This document shows positions 15,039 through 23,365 of a DNA stretch of 50,775 nucleotides, in pieces. The notes beneath the pieces were generated by a model, which was not told the origin of the DNA, did not search any database, and worked only from the letters and a program-made list of their open reading frames with translations. The position numbers were made by a program, and so were the translations under genes. This DNA comes from CAZFVY01 sp964522665 (lineage in GTDB: Bacteria; Verrucomicrobiota; Verrucomicrobiia; Limisphaerales; CAZFVY01), in contig CAZFVY010000046.1 in NCBI GenBank assembly GCA_964522665.1, forward strand, positions 1 through 50,775. Reading direction: 5' to 3'. Each line of letters begins with the position of its first letter. Within the stretch, counting starts at the first letter, position 1.

Positions 15039-17204
15039 TTAGACGATCTCGACCGGACATTTCGGCAACGCGTCGATAAATGCCTGGCCGTACCGCTTGG
15101 TCAACAGCCGGTTGTCCAACACGACGACAATTCCTTTGTCCGTCTTGCTTCGGATCAACCGGCCGACCCCTTGCCGGAATTTTAAAATGGCCTCGGGCAG
15201 CGAGAACTCCATGAAGGCATTCCCGCCTCGCCCTTCGATATTCTCGATGCGCGCCTCGATCAACGGATGATCCGGCACCGCGAACGGCAGCCGGGTGATA
15301 ATGACGTTGGAGAGAGCTTCGCCCGGGACATCAACCCCTTGCCAAAAGCTGTCCGTTCCGAATAGGACTGAGTCGCGGTCCTCCTTGAACTTTTGCAGCA
15401 TTAACGAGCGCGGCGTGCCCGCGCCTTGCACGAAACATTGGAGGCCCAGCCGGTCAAAAAATGGCTCCAGCATTCCGGCGACCTCCTGCATCAGTTTGAA
15501 ATTGGTGAACAAGACGAAGGCCTTGCCGTGGGTCATTTTGATGAAATGCTCGATCCAATGCGCCAACTGATCCCGATACTCGCGTTCCCGCGGGTCGGGC
15601 ATCTTGTTCACCACGTAGAGCTTCATTTGCTCCTGGTAGTCGAATGGCGAACCGACCTGCAGCCGCGTCGCGTTTTCCGCCCCCACCCGCTTGACGAAAT
15701 ACTCCAAACCGGTCGCGCCACCTGGTCCCGCTGAGGCGCGGCGGCCAACTTCCGGCTCTCCGCGCTCATTTCCCTGCTGGATAGCCGCCGGCTTCGCCGG
15801 CGCCCGGTCGGCTTCCGCCACCGCCAGGGTCGCGCTGGTCATGATGACCGATGTGTCGGACGAAAAAAGCCGGCGCCGCAAATACTCCGCCACATCCACC
15901 GGCGCCGCGTTCAGCGTGATCGTCCGTTGCAGTTTGCCCGCGCGCTCAACCCAATAGACGTTTTCCTCCGCGTCCTGGCTCAGAAACATCGCGACCCCGT
16001 TGCGGATTTCCAGGAGCCGCCGATTGCATTCGAGCAATTCCTGCGCGGTATCCTTGTCCTCGCACAGCTTGATGAGATTGCTCACCGACTCGCGCAACCG
16101 TTGAATCGGCAGCGTCAGATTATCCTCCACCAAATCGGGGCGCCGGACGCGCACGACGTTCCACGCGCGACCGCTTTTTCCGCTCGACGACGCCGGGTTT
16201 CCGGCGCGACGGGCCGCCGCGTCGAGCGCCTCGCACTGTTCCTCAACGCCGGCAAAGAACTTGTCCGCCTCGCTCAGCAGGCTGTCCACCAGAGCCACGT
16301 CCGGCCCCCGCCGCAGCGTGGCCAGCAACCCCTTTTCCGTGCGCGGATTCCACAGCCGATGCACCGCGTAGCGAACCTGCCCGCTCGAAACGCCCACGCC
16401 AATGTGCTTGGCGGCGACGTGTTCCAATTGATGCGCCTCGTCAAAAACCACGAAATCATTCTTGAACAGCACGCCGCCCTCGACCTCCTCCTCCAGTCCC
16501 GCCAAGTGCAGAAAGAACAGCGTGTGATTGAGCACCACGACGTCCGCCGAGAGAATCCGGCTGCGGACGCGTTGGAAAAAGCAGACCCCATGTTCCTTGG
16601 CGAAGTCCGATTGATGCCCGCAAAGCTTGGGCGAGCAAAGTCCCCGCTCGGAGCAGACCTGCTGCCAGACGCGCGGGTCCGGCTCTTCCTCAAAATCGGA
16701 GAGGCTCCCGTCGGTCGTCGTCTTCGACCATTCGTAAATGCGTTCCAATTCCTTCGCTTCCGGCGAGGTGAACAGGCTCCCAGATTGCTCGAACGCCCGC
16801 GCAAGGCGCCGCTTGCAGACGTAATTATGCCGGCCTTTCAACATCGTGAACGCAAACTTTACCGGCAGGATCTGCGCCAGCATCGGCAGGTCCTTTTCGA
16901 TCAACTGCTCCTGCAAATTGATCGTGTAGGTCGAGATGATCGCCTTCTTGTGGTTCGCGACCGCGAAGAGAATCGACGGGATCAGGTACGCGAGGCTCTT
17001 GCCAACGCCTGTGCCGCCCTCGACCGCCAGATTCTCATTGCGCAGCAACGCCTGCGCGACCGCCACCGCCATGCGCTGCTGTTGCGGCCGGTACTCGAAG
17101 CAACTCGCCTTGGAGAGTATCCCCTCCGGCGAGAAGATCGCCTGGACCTGATTGACCAGGTCGGCGCCAGTCGCGGCCGCCTCCGGATCGAGAAAGCTGA
17201 TCAT
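15039..17204 (-). CDS. dinG: DinG/XPD-type iron-sulfur ATP-dependent DNA helicase
   Basis: A 721-aa superfamily 2 5'-3' helicase. It shows Walker A VEGGTGVGKSLAY (about 62-74), a set of cysteines in the iron-sulfur position (YVCKRR, VCSERGLCSPKLCG, VCFFQ), the DEAH box VVFDEAHQLEH, the C-terminal motif FGTDSFWQGVDVPGE, and motif VI QGVGRLIRSKTDKG. This combination is typical of DinG and YoaA. Between motifs a low-complexity stretch of about 35 residues (PAKPAAIQQGNERGEP...) looks like an insertion. The start is ATG at 17204. It is convergent with the M24-like gene and 51 bp downstream of the beta-helix gene. The gene symbol denotes family, not proven orthology. Confidence 0.93.
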   Translation of the reverse strand: MISFLDPEAAATGADLVNQVQAIFSPEGILSKASCFEYRPQQQRMAVAVAQALLRNENLAVEGGTGVGKSLAYLIPSILFAVANHKKAIISTYTINLQEQLIEKDLPMLAQILPVKFAFTMLKGRHNYVCKRRLARAFEQSGSLFTSPEAKELERIYEWSKTTTDGSLSDFEEEPDPRVWQQVCSERGLCSPKLCGHQSDFAKEHGVCFFQRVRSRILSADVVVLNHTLFFLHLAGLEEEVEGGVLFKNDFVVFDEAHQLEHVAAKHIGVGVSSGQVRYAVHRLWNPRTEKGLLATLRRGPDVALVDSLLSEADKFFAGVEEQCEALDAAARRAGNPASSSGKSGRAWNVVRVRRPDLVEDNLTLPIQRLRESVSNLIKLCEDKDTAQELLECNRRLLEIRNGVAMFLSQDAEENVYWVERAGKLQRTITLNAAPVDVAEYLRRRLFSSDTSVIMTSATLAVAEADRAPAKPAAIQQGNERGEPEVGRRASAGPGGATGLEYFVKRVGAENATRLQVGSPFDYQEQMKLYVVNKMPDPREREYRDQLAHWIEHFIKMTHGKAFVLFTNFKLMQEVAGMLEPFFDRLGLQCFVQGAGTPRSLMLQKFKEDRDSVLFGTDSFWQGVDVPGEALSNVIITRLPFAVPDHPLIEARIENIEGRGGNAFMEFSLPEAILKFRQGVGRLIRSKTDKGIVVVLDNRLLTKRYGQAFIDALPKCPVEIV

Positions 17205-17255
17205 GTCACCCGGCCGGCCGGCGGCGTAGCGGTAGAGTTCATGCGTCGGACGCGC

Positions 17256-17942
17256 TCAAACGCCACGTGGGCGGCGCACCACGACCTCTTGCGCCGCGCG
17301 ATTCTTCGCGATCATGTTCGCCGGCAGAATCCCCCGCCAACTCATGTTCGGATAAACCACCGAACCACGACCAATAATGCTGCCCGGGTTCAAGACCGAA
17401 TTGCAACCAATGTCGGTCCGGTCACCCAAGAGCGCCCCGAACTTTCTCAGCCCGGTATCAAACGGCGCGCCATCAAGATCCACCGTCACATTGCCCGACA
17501 CCAGTTTGACGTTCGAAATCTTTACCCCAGCCCCGAGGTGGGCCTTGAAGCCAAAAATGGAATCGCCGACGTAGCTGAAGTGGGGAACCTGGCAACCGTT
17601 GAACAGGAGCGTCTGTTTCAACTCGCACGCGTTTCCCACCACGCAATTGTCGCCTACGATTACATGGTCGCGAATATAGGCATTGTGCCGGATTTCGCAG
17701 TTTTTGCCGATGATCGCGGGTCCCTTGATCATGACGCCGTCCTCGACCAACGTCCCTTCTCCAATAAAAACCTGTTCGCCGATATAGGCGCGCCCTTCGC
17801 ACCGATTGTGGAGAGCCGGGCGGACATTTGCCTCGACGTAGGCCTTGAGCTTTTTGAGCGCGTCCCAGGCGTACTCGCAGCCCGCGAACAACTCCGCGTG
17901 CTCCGTCTGGCTCAGGTCAAAAAGGTCGGTCGGCTTGAACAC
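17256..17942 (-). CDS. left-handed beta-helix acyltransferase-like protein (GlmU C-terminal type)
   Basis: A 228-aa protein with an N-terminal helical segment (about 1-45) and then many hexapeptide-type turns (IGEGTLVEDG, IIGKNCEIRHNAYIRDHVIVGDNCVVG), typical of left-handed parallel beta-helix transferases such as the C-terminal half of GlmU. The Asn-Ala-rich region and KISNVKLVSGNVTVDLDG also occur in sugar-1-phosphate nucleotidyl/acetyl-transferase homologues. The substrate is unknown; a sugar nucleotide N- or O-acyltransferase is the best guess. It begins with GTG at 17942 and diverges from the aldo/keto reductase gene. Confidence 0.85.
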   Translation of the reverse strand: MFKPTDLFDLSQTEHAELFAGCEYAWDALKKLKAYVEANVRPALHNRCEGRAYIGEQVFIGEGTLVEDGVMIKGPAIIGKNCEIRHNAYIRDHVIVGDNCVVGNACELKQTLLFNGCQVPHFSYVGDSIFGFKAHLGAGVKISNVKLVSGNVTVDLDGAPFDTGLRKFGALLGDRTDIGCNSVLNPGSIIGRGSVVYPNMSWRGILPANMIAKNRAAQEVVVRRPRGV

Positions 17943-18096
17943 GTCACAAAGTTACCCAATCACCTTCCCACCGCAAGGGCGTATTCCGGCGCGCCAATCT
18001 TGCGCGCGCCCAGACTCGCCCGACCCGCGCCGCCGAACGCCGCCGCGGGGTTCAAAAATGGTTTCCAAACGCTCGTGGCGTGCTAACTTATTACCC

Positions 18097-19203
18097 ATGA
18101 AATATCGGACGATTAGCAACACGAACATCAAAGTCTCGGAAGTCGGCTTCGGGCTTTGGACCGTTTCCACCGGTTGGTGGGGGAAATTCACGGATGGCGA
18201 GGCGATCACGATGATGCAGAAGGCCTTCGACATGGGCATCACTCTTTTCGACGCCGCCGACACCTACGGCAACGGCAAAAGCGAAGAATTCCTGGCCAAG
18301 GCCTTCGAGAAACAGCGCGACGAAATCGTCATCGCGACCAAGGTCGGCTACGACTTTTACAACCACGGCGGCGAGCGCAAGGGACAACGCGAGATCCCGC
18401 AGGATTTTTCGCCCGCGTTCATCCGCTTCGCGGTCGAACAGGCGCTCAAACGCTTGCATACCGACCGGATCGACATCCTCCAGCTGCACAATATACGACA
18501 GGAACAGGTCGCCGACGATTCCATTTGGGAAACGCTCGCGGCGCTCGAAAAGGAAGGCAAAATCCTCTCCTCCGGCGCCGCCCTCGGGCCGGCCATCGGC
18601 TGGCTCTACGAAGGGATTGACTGTGTCCAGAAACGCAACCCGACGATCCTGCAGCACATCTACAACGCGCTCGAGCAATTCCCGGGCAATCACCTGCATG
18701 CCGCCGCGTACGCGAAGTTGCCGACCCCGGAGGCGACGGTCGATGACTTGCCGGAGTTCAAGCACGGCCGGATGGAGATCGAGCCGCAATTGAAAACCCG
18801 TTTCCTGATCCGCGTCCCGCACAGCTCTGGCATGTTGGAAGGCAAATACACCGAAGACACGGTCTTCGCGCCCGACGACCATCGCTCGCATCGGCCCCGT
18901 TCCTGGCTGATCAACGGGTTGAAGAAGATCAAGACGCTGGAGTTTCTCACCGGCAAAGAGACCGGACGGACGCTCGGCCAAGCCGCTCTGCAGTGGCTGT
19001 TGGCGGAAAAAACCGTCGCCTCCTGCCTGCCGAATATCTACAACGAAGAGCAAATGCGCGAGTTCGCGGAAGCGACCGAAAAGAATCCGATCACCCGCGA
19101 GGAACTCGATCGGATCGAAGAACTGCACGAGCAGAATTTCGGCGTCGCCGAAGAATCCGGCAAATACAAGGGCACGATGGAGCGGGAATTGGCCGGCCGG
19201 TGA
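18097..19203 (+). CDS. aldo/keto reductase
   Basis: A 368-aa NAD(P)H-dependent oxidoreductase of the aldo/keto reductase TIM-barrel family. The catalytic tetrad is visible as Asp52 and Tyr57 (FDAADTYGNG), Lys82 (IATKVGYD) and His131 (LQLHN). It would reduce or oxidise a carbonyl/hydroxyl on a small sugar or aldehyde. The ATG at 18097 is chosen because the upstream in-frame stretch from 17845 overlaps the divergent beta-helix gene and has no family similarity. The last bases overlap the GTG start of the molybdoenzyme gene, so the two are translationally coupled. Confidence 0.94.
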   Translation: MKYRTISNTNIKVSEVGFGLWTVSTGWWGKFTDGEAITMMQKAFDMGITLFDAADTYGNGKSEEFLAKAFEKQRDEIVIATKVGYDFYNHGGERKGQREIPQDFSPAFIRFAVEQALKRLHTDRIDILQLHNIRQEQVADDSIWETLAALEKEGKILSSGAALGPAIGWLYEGIDCVQKRNPTILQHIYNALEQFPGNHLHAAAYAKLPTPEATVDDLPEFKHGRMEIEPQLKTRFLIRVPHSSGMLEGKYTEDTVFAPDDHRSHRPRSWLINGLKKIKTLEFLTGKETGRTLGQAALQWLLAEKTVASCLPNIYNEEQMREFAEATEKNPITREELDRIEELHEQNFGVAEESGKYKGTMERELAGR

Positions 19204-19832
19204 AGGACTCGTACATCGCCGCCAAGGAACGCTGGGCGCGCAAGATGGCTGGGCAGGAAAAGCCCGCCACGCGCTCGGTGGACCGCCTGCCGCCGGGACA
19301 ACGCCAGGTGCATAACTTCCCGGTGCTCGACCTGGGCGTCCACCCCGATATCCCCCTGGACAAGTGGGAACTCAAGATCCACGGCCACGTCGAAAACCCA
19401 ATGACGTTGAGCTGGGAACAATTCCTGGCCCTGCCGCAATTCAAGGACGTGAGCGACTTTCACTGCGTCACTACCTGGAGCCAGTATGACATGGAGTGGG
19501 AAGGCGTCGCCTTCTTCACGATCGCCGATTTGGTCCGACCAAAGCCCGAGGCCACCCATGTCTTTTTCAAAAGCTACGACGGTTATTCGACCAATAATCC
19601 GCTCGAAGTCTGCCTCGACGATGACGTCCTCATTGCGCATCGCTGGCGGGGCGAGCCGGTTTCCAAAGAGCACGGCGGACCAGCGCGAGTGATCATCCCC
19701 AAGCGCTATGCGTGGAAAGGCGCCAAATTCATTCGGGAAATTACGTTCTTAGACCGCGACATTCTCGGTTTTTGGGAAGTGCGCGGCTATTCGAATACGG
19801 CCGATCCGTGGACGGAAGATCGTTTTTCTTGA
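19200..19832 (+). CDS. sulfite-oxidase-like molybdopterin oxidoreductase (YuiH type)
   Basis: A soluble protein of about 210 aa with the oxidoreductase molybdopterin-binding domain. The Cys that ligates molybdenum is Cys89 in FHCVTTWSQYD, and VIIPKRYAWKGAKFI forms the other conserved edge of the pocket. No twin-arginine leader, heme domain or dimerisation domain is visible, so it is the short YuiH-type form rather than a full sulfite oxidase. It starts with GTG at 19200, overlapping the TGA of the aldo/keto reductase gene (GTGA). The natural substrate is unknown. Confidence 0.93.
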   Translation: MKDSYIAAKERWARKMAGQEKPATRSVDRLPPGQRQVHNFPVLDLGVHPDIPLDKWELKIHGHVENPMTLSWEQFLALPQFKDVSDFHCVTTWSQYDMEWEGVAFFTIADLVRPKPEATHVFFKSYDGYSTNNPLEVCLDDDVLIAHRWRGEPVSKEHGGPARVIIPKRYAWKGAKFIREITFLDRDILGFWEVRGYSNTADPWTEDRFS

Positions 19833-19878
19833 GTCGGGTCAAGTGAGGTGGCCACGACCTCTTTTCGACCCTGCCGAC
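19833..19878. terminator. candidate terminator between convergent genes
   Basis: Nested complementary segments lie between the molybdoenzyme stop (19832) and the dprA stop (19895). An outer pair is GTCGG (19833-19837) and CCGAC (19874-19878); an inner pair is GAGGT (19845-19849) and ACCTC (19857-19861). A TTTT run follows the inner stem on the plus strand. It could end transcription from either side; the outer stem is interrupted by bulges. Confidence 0.35.
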
Positions 19879-19894
19879 GAACGGAGGCGGCGGG

Positions 19895-21001
19895 CTAAAC
19901 GTTCCGGACGAATAACTTCCCCGGCAGTTGCTTCACGAGCCGCTTCATTTCCAATCCAAGCAGCGCCACCGAGACGGTCGAGGTTGGGAGTCCACTCTGT
20001 CGAATCACTTCGTCGATGCTCGATTCCTCCTCCCGCAGCACGTCGTAAACCGTCTGCTCGGTCTCCGACAAAGTCAGCCCGGGCGCCGCGCCCGTCTGGC
20101 CTTCGAGCTTGGCGCGATGGGTCGCAGGAAAGAGATACTCGAATTCGCTCAGGATGTCCTCGGCGCCCTCGCACAACTTCGCGCCCCGCTTGATCAAATC
20201 GTGACAACCCTTGCTCCGCGGCGAATCAATCCGACCGGGGACCGCGAATACCTGCCGCCCATAATCCACCGCCATCCCCGCCGTAATGAGCGCCCCGCTC
20301 GTCAGATTGGCTTCGACCACGACCGTTCCAAGCGTCAGGCCGGCAACGATGCGATTGCGAATTGGAAATGATTGTTTGTCCGCCTTCCGATTGAACGGGA
20401 ATTGCGTGATCAACGCGCCATTGGCCGCAATCCGCTCGAAAAGCGCCGCGTTCTCGGTCGGGAACACCAGATTGATACCCGTGCCCAGAACCGCGATCGT
20501 CCGCCCTTTCGCGTTGAGCGCCCCTTGATGCGCCGCGGTGTCGATCCCCCGGGCGCCGCCGCTGACCACCGTGATGCCGACGTAAGCAAGCTGGTAGGCA
20601 AGTTTGCGCGCCGTCTCGGTTCCGTAATAAGTGGTCTGCCGCGAGCCGACGATGGCCACGCCGTTCTTGTCTTTCGCGGTCCACTCTCCCTTCACGTAGA
20701 GCACGAGCGGGGCGTCGTAAATCTGGCGCAAATGTTCGGGGTAATTCTCGTCCGCCAGCGTCAAAACGTGGCAGCCGAAATCATCGACCCGTTTCAATTC
20801 CGCGGCCAGATCAACCGATTTTTCCCAGGTCGAAATCGCCGTGGCCGTTTCCTCCCCCACCCCATGCACATGCAGCAGTTGCTGCTTCGAGGCCCGCAAA
20901 ATCGAAGGCGCGTCTCCGAAATGTTCAAGCAGTTGTCGGACCCGCACGGGACCAACATGTTCAATCAAGTTTAACGCCACGAACGCCTCGCGGGATTCCA
21001 T
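19895..21001 (-). CDS. dprA: DNA-processing protein DprA
   Basis: A 368-aa Rossmann-like protein that protects incoming single-stranded DNA and loads RecA during natural transformation. It has an N-terminal helix-hairpin-helix-like region (about 1-60, LIEHVGPVRVRQLL), the central DprA fold with GSRQTTYYG and SGGARGIDTAAHQGAL, and a C-terminal winged-helix domain (about 310-365) that many DprA proteins carry. The ATG at 21001 gives a standard MESREAFVALNLI opening; the GTG at 21055 adds an Arg/Pro-rich stretch without support. No other competence gene lies in the window. Confidence 0.96.
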   Translation of the reverse strand: MESREAFVALNLIEHVGPVRVRQLLEHFGDAPSILRASKQQLLHVHGVGEETATAISTWEKSVDLAAELKRVDDFGCHVLTLADENYPEHLRQIYDAPLVLYVKGEWTAKDKNGVAIVGSRQTTYYGTETARKLAYQLAYVGITVVSGGARGIDTAAHQGALNAKGRTIAVLGTGINLVFPTENAALFERIAANGALITQFPFNRKADKQSFPIRNRIVAGLTLGTVVVEANLTSGALITAGMAVDYGRQVFAVPGRIDSPRSKGCHDLIKRGAKLCEGAEDILSEFEYLFPATHRAKLEGQTGAAPGLTLSETEQTVYDVLREEESSIDEVIRQSGLPTSTVSVALLGLEMKRLVKQLPGKLFVRNV

Positions 21002-21275
21002 GCGCAGTGGATACCGGACATCCCGATGGCGATCAAGGCAAGAAGGCGGCCTCACCGAACCTCACCAAGAGTTGACACCCATCGCGCGGCACGTCCGATC
21101 GGGCGCATCTCTTTTTTTGTCGGTCTGCTGCGGATTTGGCGCAAGCGACGCTGATTTCCCCCTTTCCGGCTTCCCACCTAAATTATCGACCTGTCAAAAT
21201 AATGAGATGTGCCCCGCCCGAACTACCCGTTAACTACTGGATTGCATCCCACGCCGGAACGCGGAAAGTTGATCC

Positions 21276-22046
21276 ATGCCTGAACTGGCCACGTCAGTTG
21301 ATCGGTTGAGCGAGTTTATCCGCGGCGCGCGGAGGATTCTCGTCTTCACCGGCGCCGGAGTTTCGACGGGCAGCGGCATTCCGGATTTTCGGGGGCCCTC
21401 GGGAATCTGGACACAGCGGCGTCCGGTCTATTACCAGGATTTCATGACCTCCGACGCCGCCCGCGTCGAACATTGGGAATACAAACTCTCCGGCTGGACC
21501 GCGTTTCGCGACGCGCGGCCGAATGCGACCCATTTGGCAATCGTCGATCTCGAACGCGCCGGCAAACTGCTGATGCTGGTCACGCAAAACATCGACAGCC
21601 TCCACTCGAGCGCCGGCAGTTCCTCCGCGCGCCTTGTTGAATTGCACGGGACGAACCGCCTGATCGAGTGTCAAAGCTGCCGCCAACGCTACGACCCAGA
21701 GCCCCACTTCGCTGAGTTCGCCCGCACTCACCGCCCGCCGGTCTGCCACTGCGGCGGCTTCCTCAAACCGGCGACGATTAGTTTCGGCCAGAACCTACGC
21801 GAGGACGACCTGCGCCGAGCGTTTGACGCGGCGGACGAAACTGATTTCGTCGTGGCCCTCGGCTCGACTTTGTCAGTCTATCCGGCCGCCGAGATTCCCC
21901 TTCAGGCGGCGCGCAATGGGACCGCCTACGCCATCATCAATCGCGGCGCCACGGACCACGACGGCTTGCCCGGCGTAAGCCTCCGCATCGAGGGCGACGT
22001 GGCCGAAACGTTTCCCCAGGCCGTGGCCGCGGCAGTCTCTCGCTAA
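21276..22046 (+). CDS. NAD-dependent protein deacylase (sirtuin, Sir2/CobB)
   Basis: A 256-aa sirtuin that removes acyl groups from lysines with NAD as co-substrate. It shows GAGVSTGSGIPDFRG (about 26-40), TQNIDSLH (103-110), the catalytic His124 in VELHGTNR, and a zinc site with Cys132, Cys135, Cys157 and Cys159 (CQSC...CHC). The Tyr/Arg pair that marks succinyl-specific sirtuins is not obvious, so deacetylase activity is more likely. GGAAAG lies about 10 nt before the ATG. The FGE gene follows 15 bp downstream, so they form one transcription unit. Confidence 0.96.
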   Translation: MPELATSVDRLSEFIRGARRILVFTGAGVSTGSGIPDFRGPSGIWTQRRPVYYQDFMTSDAARVEHWEYKLSGWTAFRDARPNATHLAIVDLERAGKLLMLVTQNIDSLHSSAGSSSARLVELHGTNRLIECQSCRQRYDPEPHFAEFARTHRPPVCHCGGFLKPATISFGQNLREDDLRRAFDAADETDFVVALGSTLSVYPAAEIPLQAARNGTAYAIINRGATDHDGLPGVSLRIEGDVAETFPQAVAAAVSR

Positions 22047-22061
22047 AGAACCGAACGCCCA

Positions 22062-23174
22062 ATGCCGACAAATCCAAAGCTTTCTCGTAAGCAGATCCTC
22101 ATGGCGTTCGTCGTGCTCGCGACCGGCCTGACGTTTGGCACTTTCCTGGTGCTCCGCGATGTCGCGAAACATCCTGAATGGGGTCGCTACGCCGCCCCTC
22201 CGCCCAAACGTGCCGTGGTCGCCGTCGATTTGTCATGGACCAACGATATGGTCTGGATTCCCGGCGGAACTTTTTGGATGGGGTCGGACGGGGCGAACCC
22301 CGACGAACAACCGGTCCATCAGGTGACGGTGGACGCCGTTTGGATGGACCAAACGGAGGTGACCAACGAAAAGTTCGATCACTTCGTCCGCGCGACCGGC
22401 TACGTCACCACCGCTGAACGCAAGCCGGACCCGAAGGATTTCCCGAATGTGCCTCCGGAACGATTGGTTCCCGGCTCGCTCGTTTTCAATCCACCGCCGG
22501 GCGATGTCCCCCTCGAAAACCACTATCTCTGGTGGAAGTGGACGCCGGGAGCAAACTGGCGGCATCCAGAAGGCCCGGGATCGGGCCTTCGCGGACGCGA
22601 AAAATACCCAGTCGTCCACATTAGCTGGGAAGATGCCGTCGCGTACGCGGGCTGGCGGGGCGGCCGCCTGCCGGCCGAGGCGGAGTGGGAGCACGCCTCC
22701 CGCGGCGGCTTGGATCGCAAACGTTACGTCTGGGGCGACGAGCAGATTCCCGCCGGCAAGTGGCTGGCGAATATTTGGCAGGGGCGATTCCCAAATGAGA
22801 ACACCGAGGCTGACGGGTTCCGTGGCCTCGCCCCGGTCGGCTCATTTCCGCCGAATGGATACGGCTTGTTCGACATGGCGGGGAACGTTTGGGAATGGTG
22901 CGCCGACTGGTACCGGCCCGATTACTACGCGAAAAGCCCAGCGAAGAACCCTCCCGGTCCGGAAATCGGCTTCGATCCGGGCGAACCAACCGCTCCCAAG
23001 CGCGTCGTGCGCGGCGGGTCGTATTTGTGCAGTGACCTCTACTGTATCGGCTATCGCCCGAGCGCCCGAATGAAATCATCGCCGGACACGGGACTTTCGA
23101 ACACCGGCTTTCGCTGCGTTCGAGACGGCCCGGCGCCGGAATCGCTCAGGATCACCACCAACGCGACGCCATAG
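22062..23174 (+). CDS. formylglycine-generating enzyme, membrane-anchored
   Basis: A 370-aa sulfatase-modifying factor that oxidises a Cys in type I sulfatases to formylglycine. An N-terminal hydrophobic helix (about 12-31) is a signal anchor, so the enzyme would act at or across the membrane. The FGE fold covers about 65-355, with WIPGGTFWMGS at the start and MAGNVWEWCADWY in the middle. The catalytic cysteines are present as Cys323 and Cys328 in GGSYLCSDLYC, followed by NTGFRC. This separates true FGE from EgtB-like and other homologues that lack them. The adjacent convergent gene is a Cys-type sulfatase, its likely client. Confidence 0.93.
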   Translation: MPTNPKLSRKQILMAFVVLATGLTFGTFLVLRDVAKHPEWGRYAAPPPKRAVVAVDLSWTNDMVWIPGGTFWMGSDGANPDEQPVHQVTVDAVWMDQTEVTNEKFDHFVRATGYVTTAERKPDPKDFPNVPPERLVPGSLVFNPPPGDVPLENHYLWWKWTPGANWRHPEGPGSGLRGREKYPVVHISWEDAVAYAGWRGGRLPAEAEWEHASRGGLDRKRYVWGDEQIPAGKWLANIWQGRFPNENTEADGFRGLAPVGSFPPNGYGLFDMAGNVWEWCADWYRPDYYAKSPAKNPPGPEIGFDPGEPTAPKRVVRGGSYLCSDLYCIGYRPSARMKSSPDTGLSNTGFRCVRDGPAPESLRITTNATP

Positions 23175-23210
23175 CGGGTCGCAGAGAATCGCGAGGACCC
23201 TACTCCGGCG

Positions 23211-23267
23211 CCTGGAGCGTCTCGATCCTATCTCATTTCGTCGCCGACAACGTTCTGTCGCTCCAGG
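23211..23267. terminator. weak inverted repeat between FGE and sulfatase genes
   Basis: CCTGGAGCG (23211-23219) and CGCTCCAGG (23259-23267) form a perfect 9-bp stem with a 39-nt loop in the 191-bp gap between convergent genes. The long loop and lack of a T-tract make termination only possible. The rest of this gap shows no coding signal. Confidence 0.25.
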
Positions 23268-23365
23268 GCGACTAATCACGGGCGCACCGGCAGTAGGATT
23301 AGAGGTAGCTCGCGGCGTCCCGCGCCACTTCGCGATCGCTCTCGCCTCCAGACGCTGGTCCACCG

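Noticed and set aside
15927..18086. 719-codon open frame antisense to the DinG-type helicase
   Set aside because: It lies opposite a gene with clear helicase motifs, has no domain and an Arg/Gln/His-rich composition typical of antisense frames in GC-rich DNA.
17845..18096. N-terminal extension of the aldo/keto reductase
   Set aside because: It overlaps the divergent beta-helix gene and shows no family similarity; the AKR fold begins at MKYRTISNTN.
21072..21077. TTGACA between dprA and the sirtuin gene as a -35 box
   Set aside because: No -10-like hexamer follows at proper spacing and it is about 200 bp from the sirtuin start.
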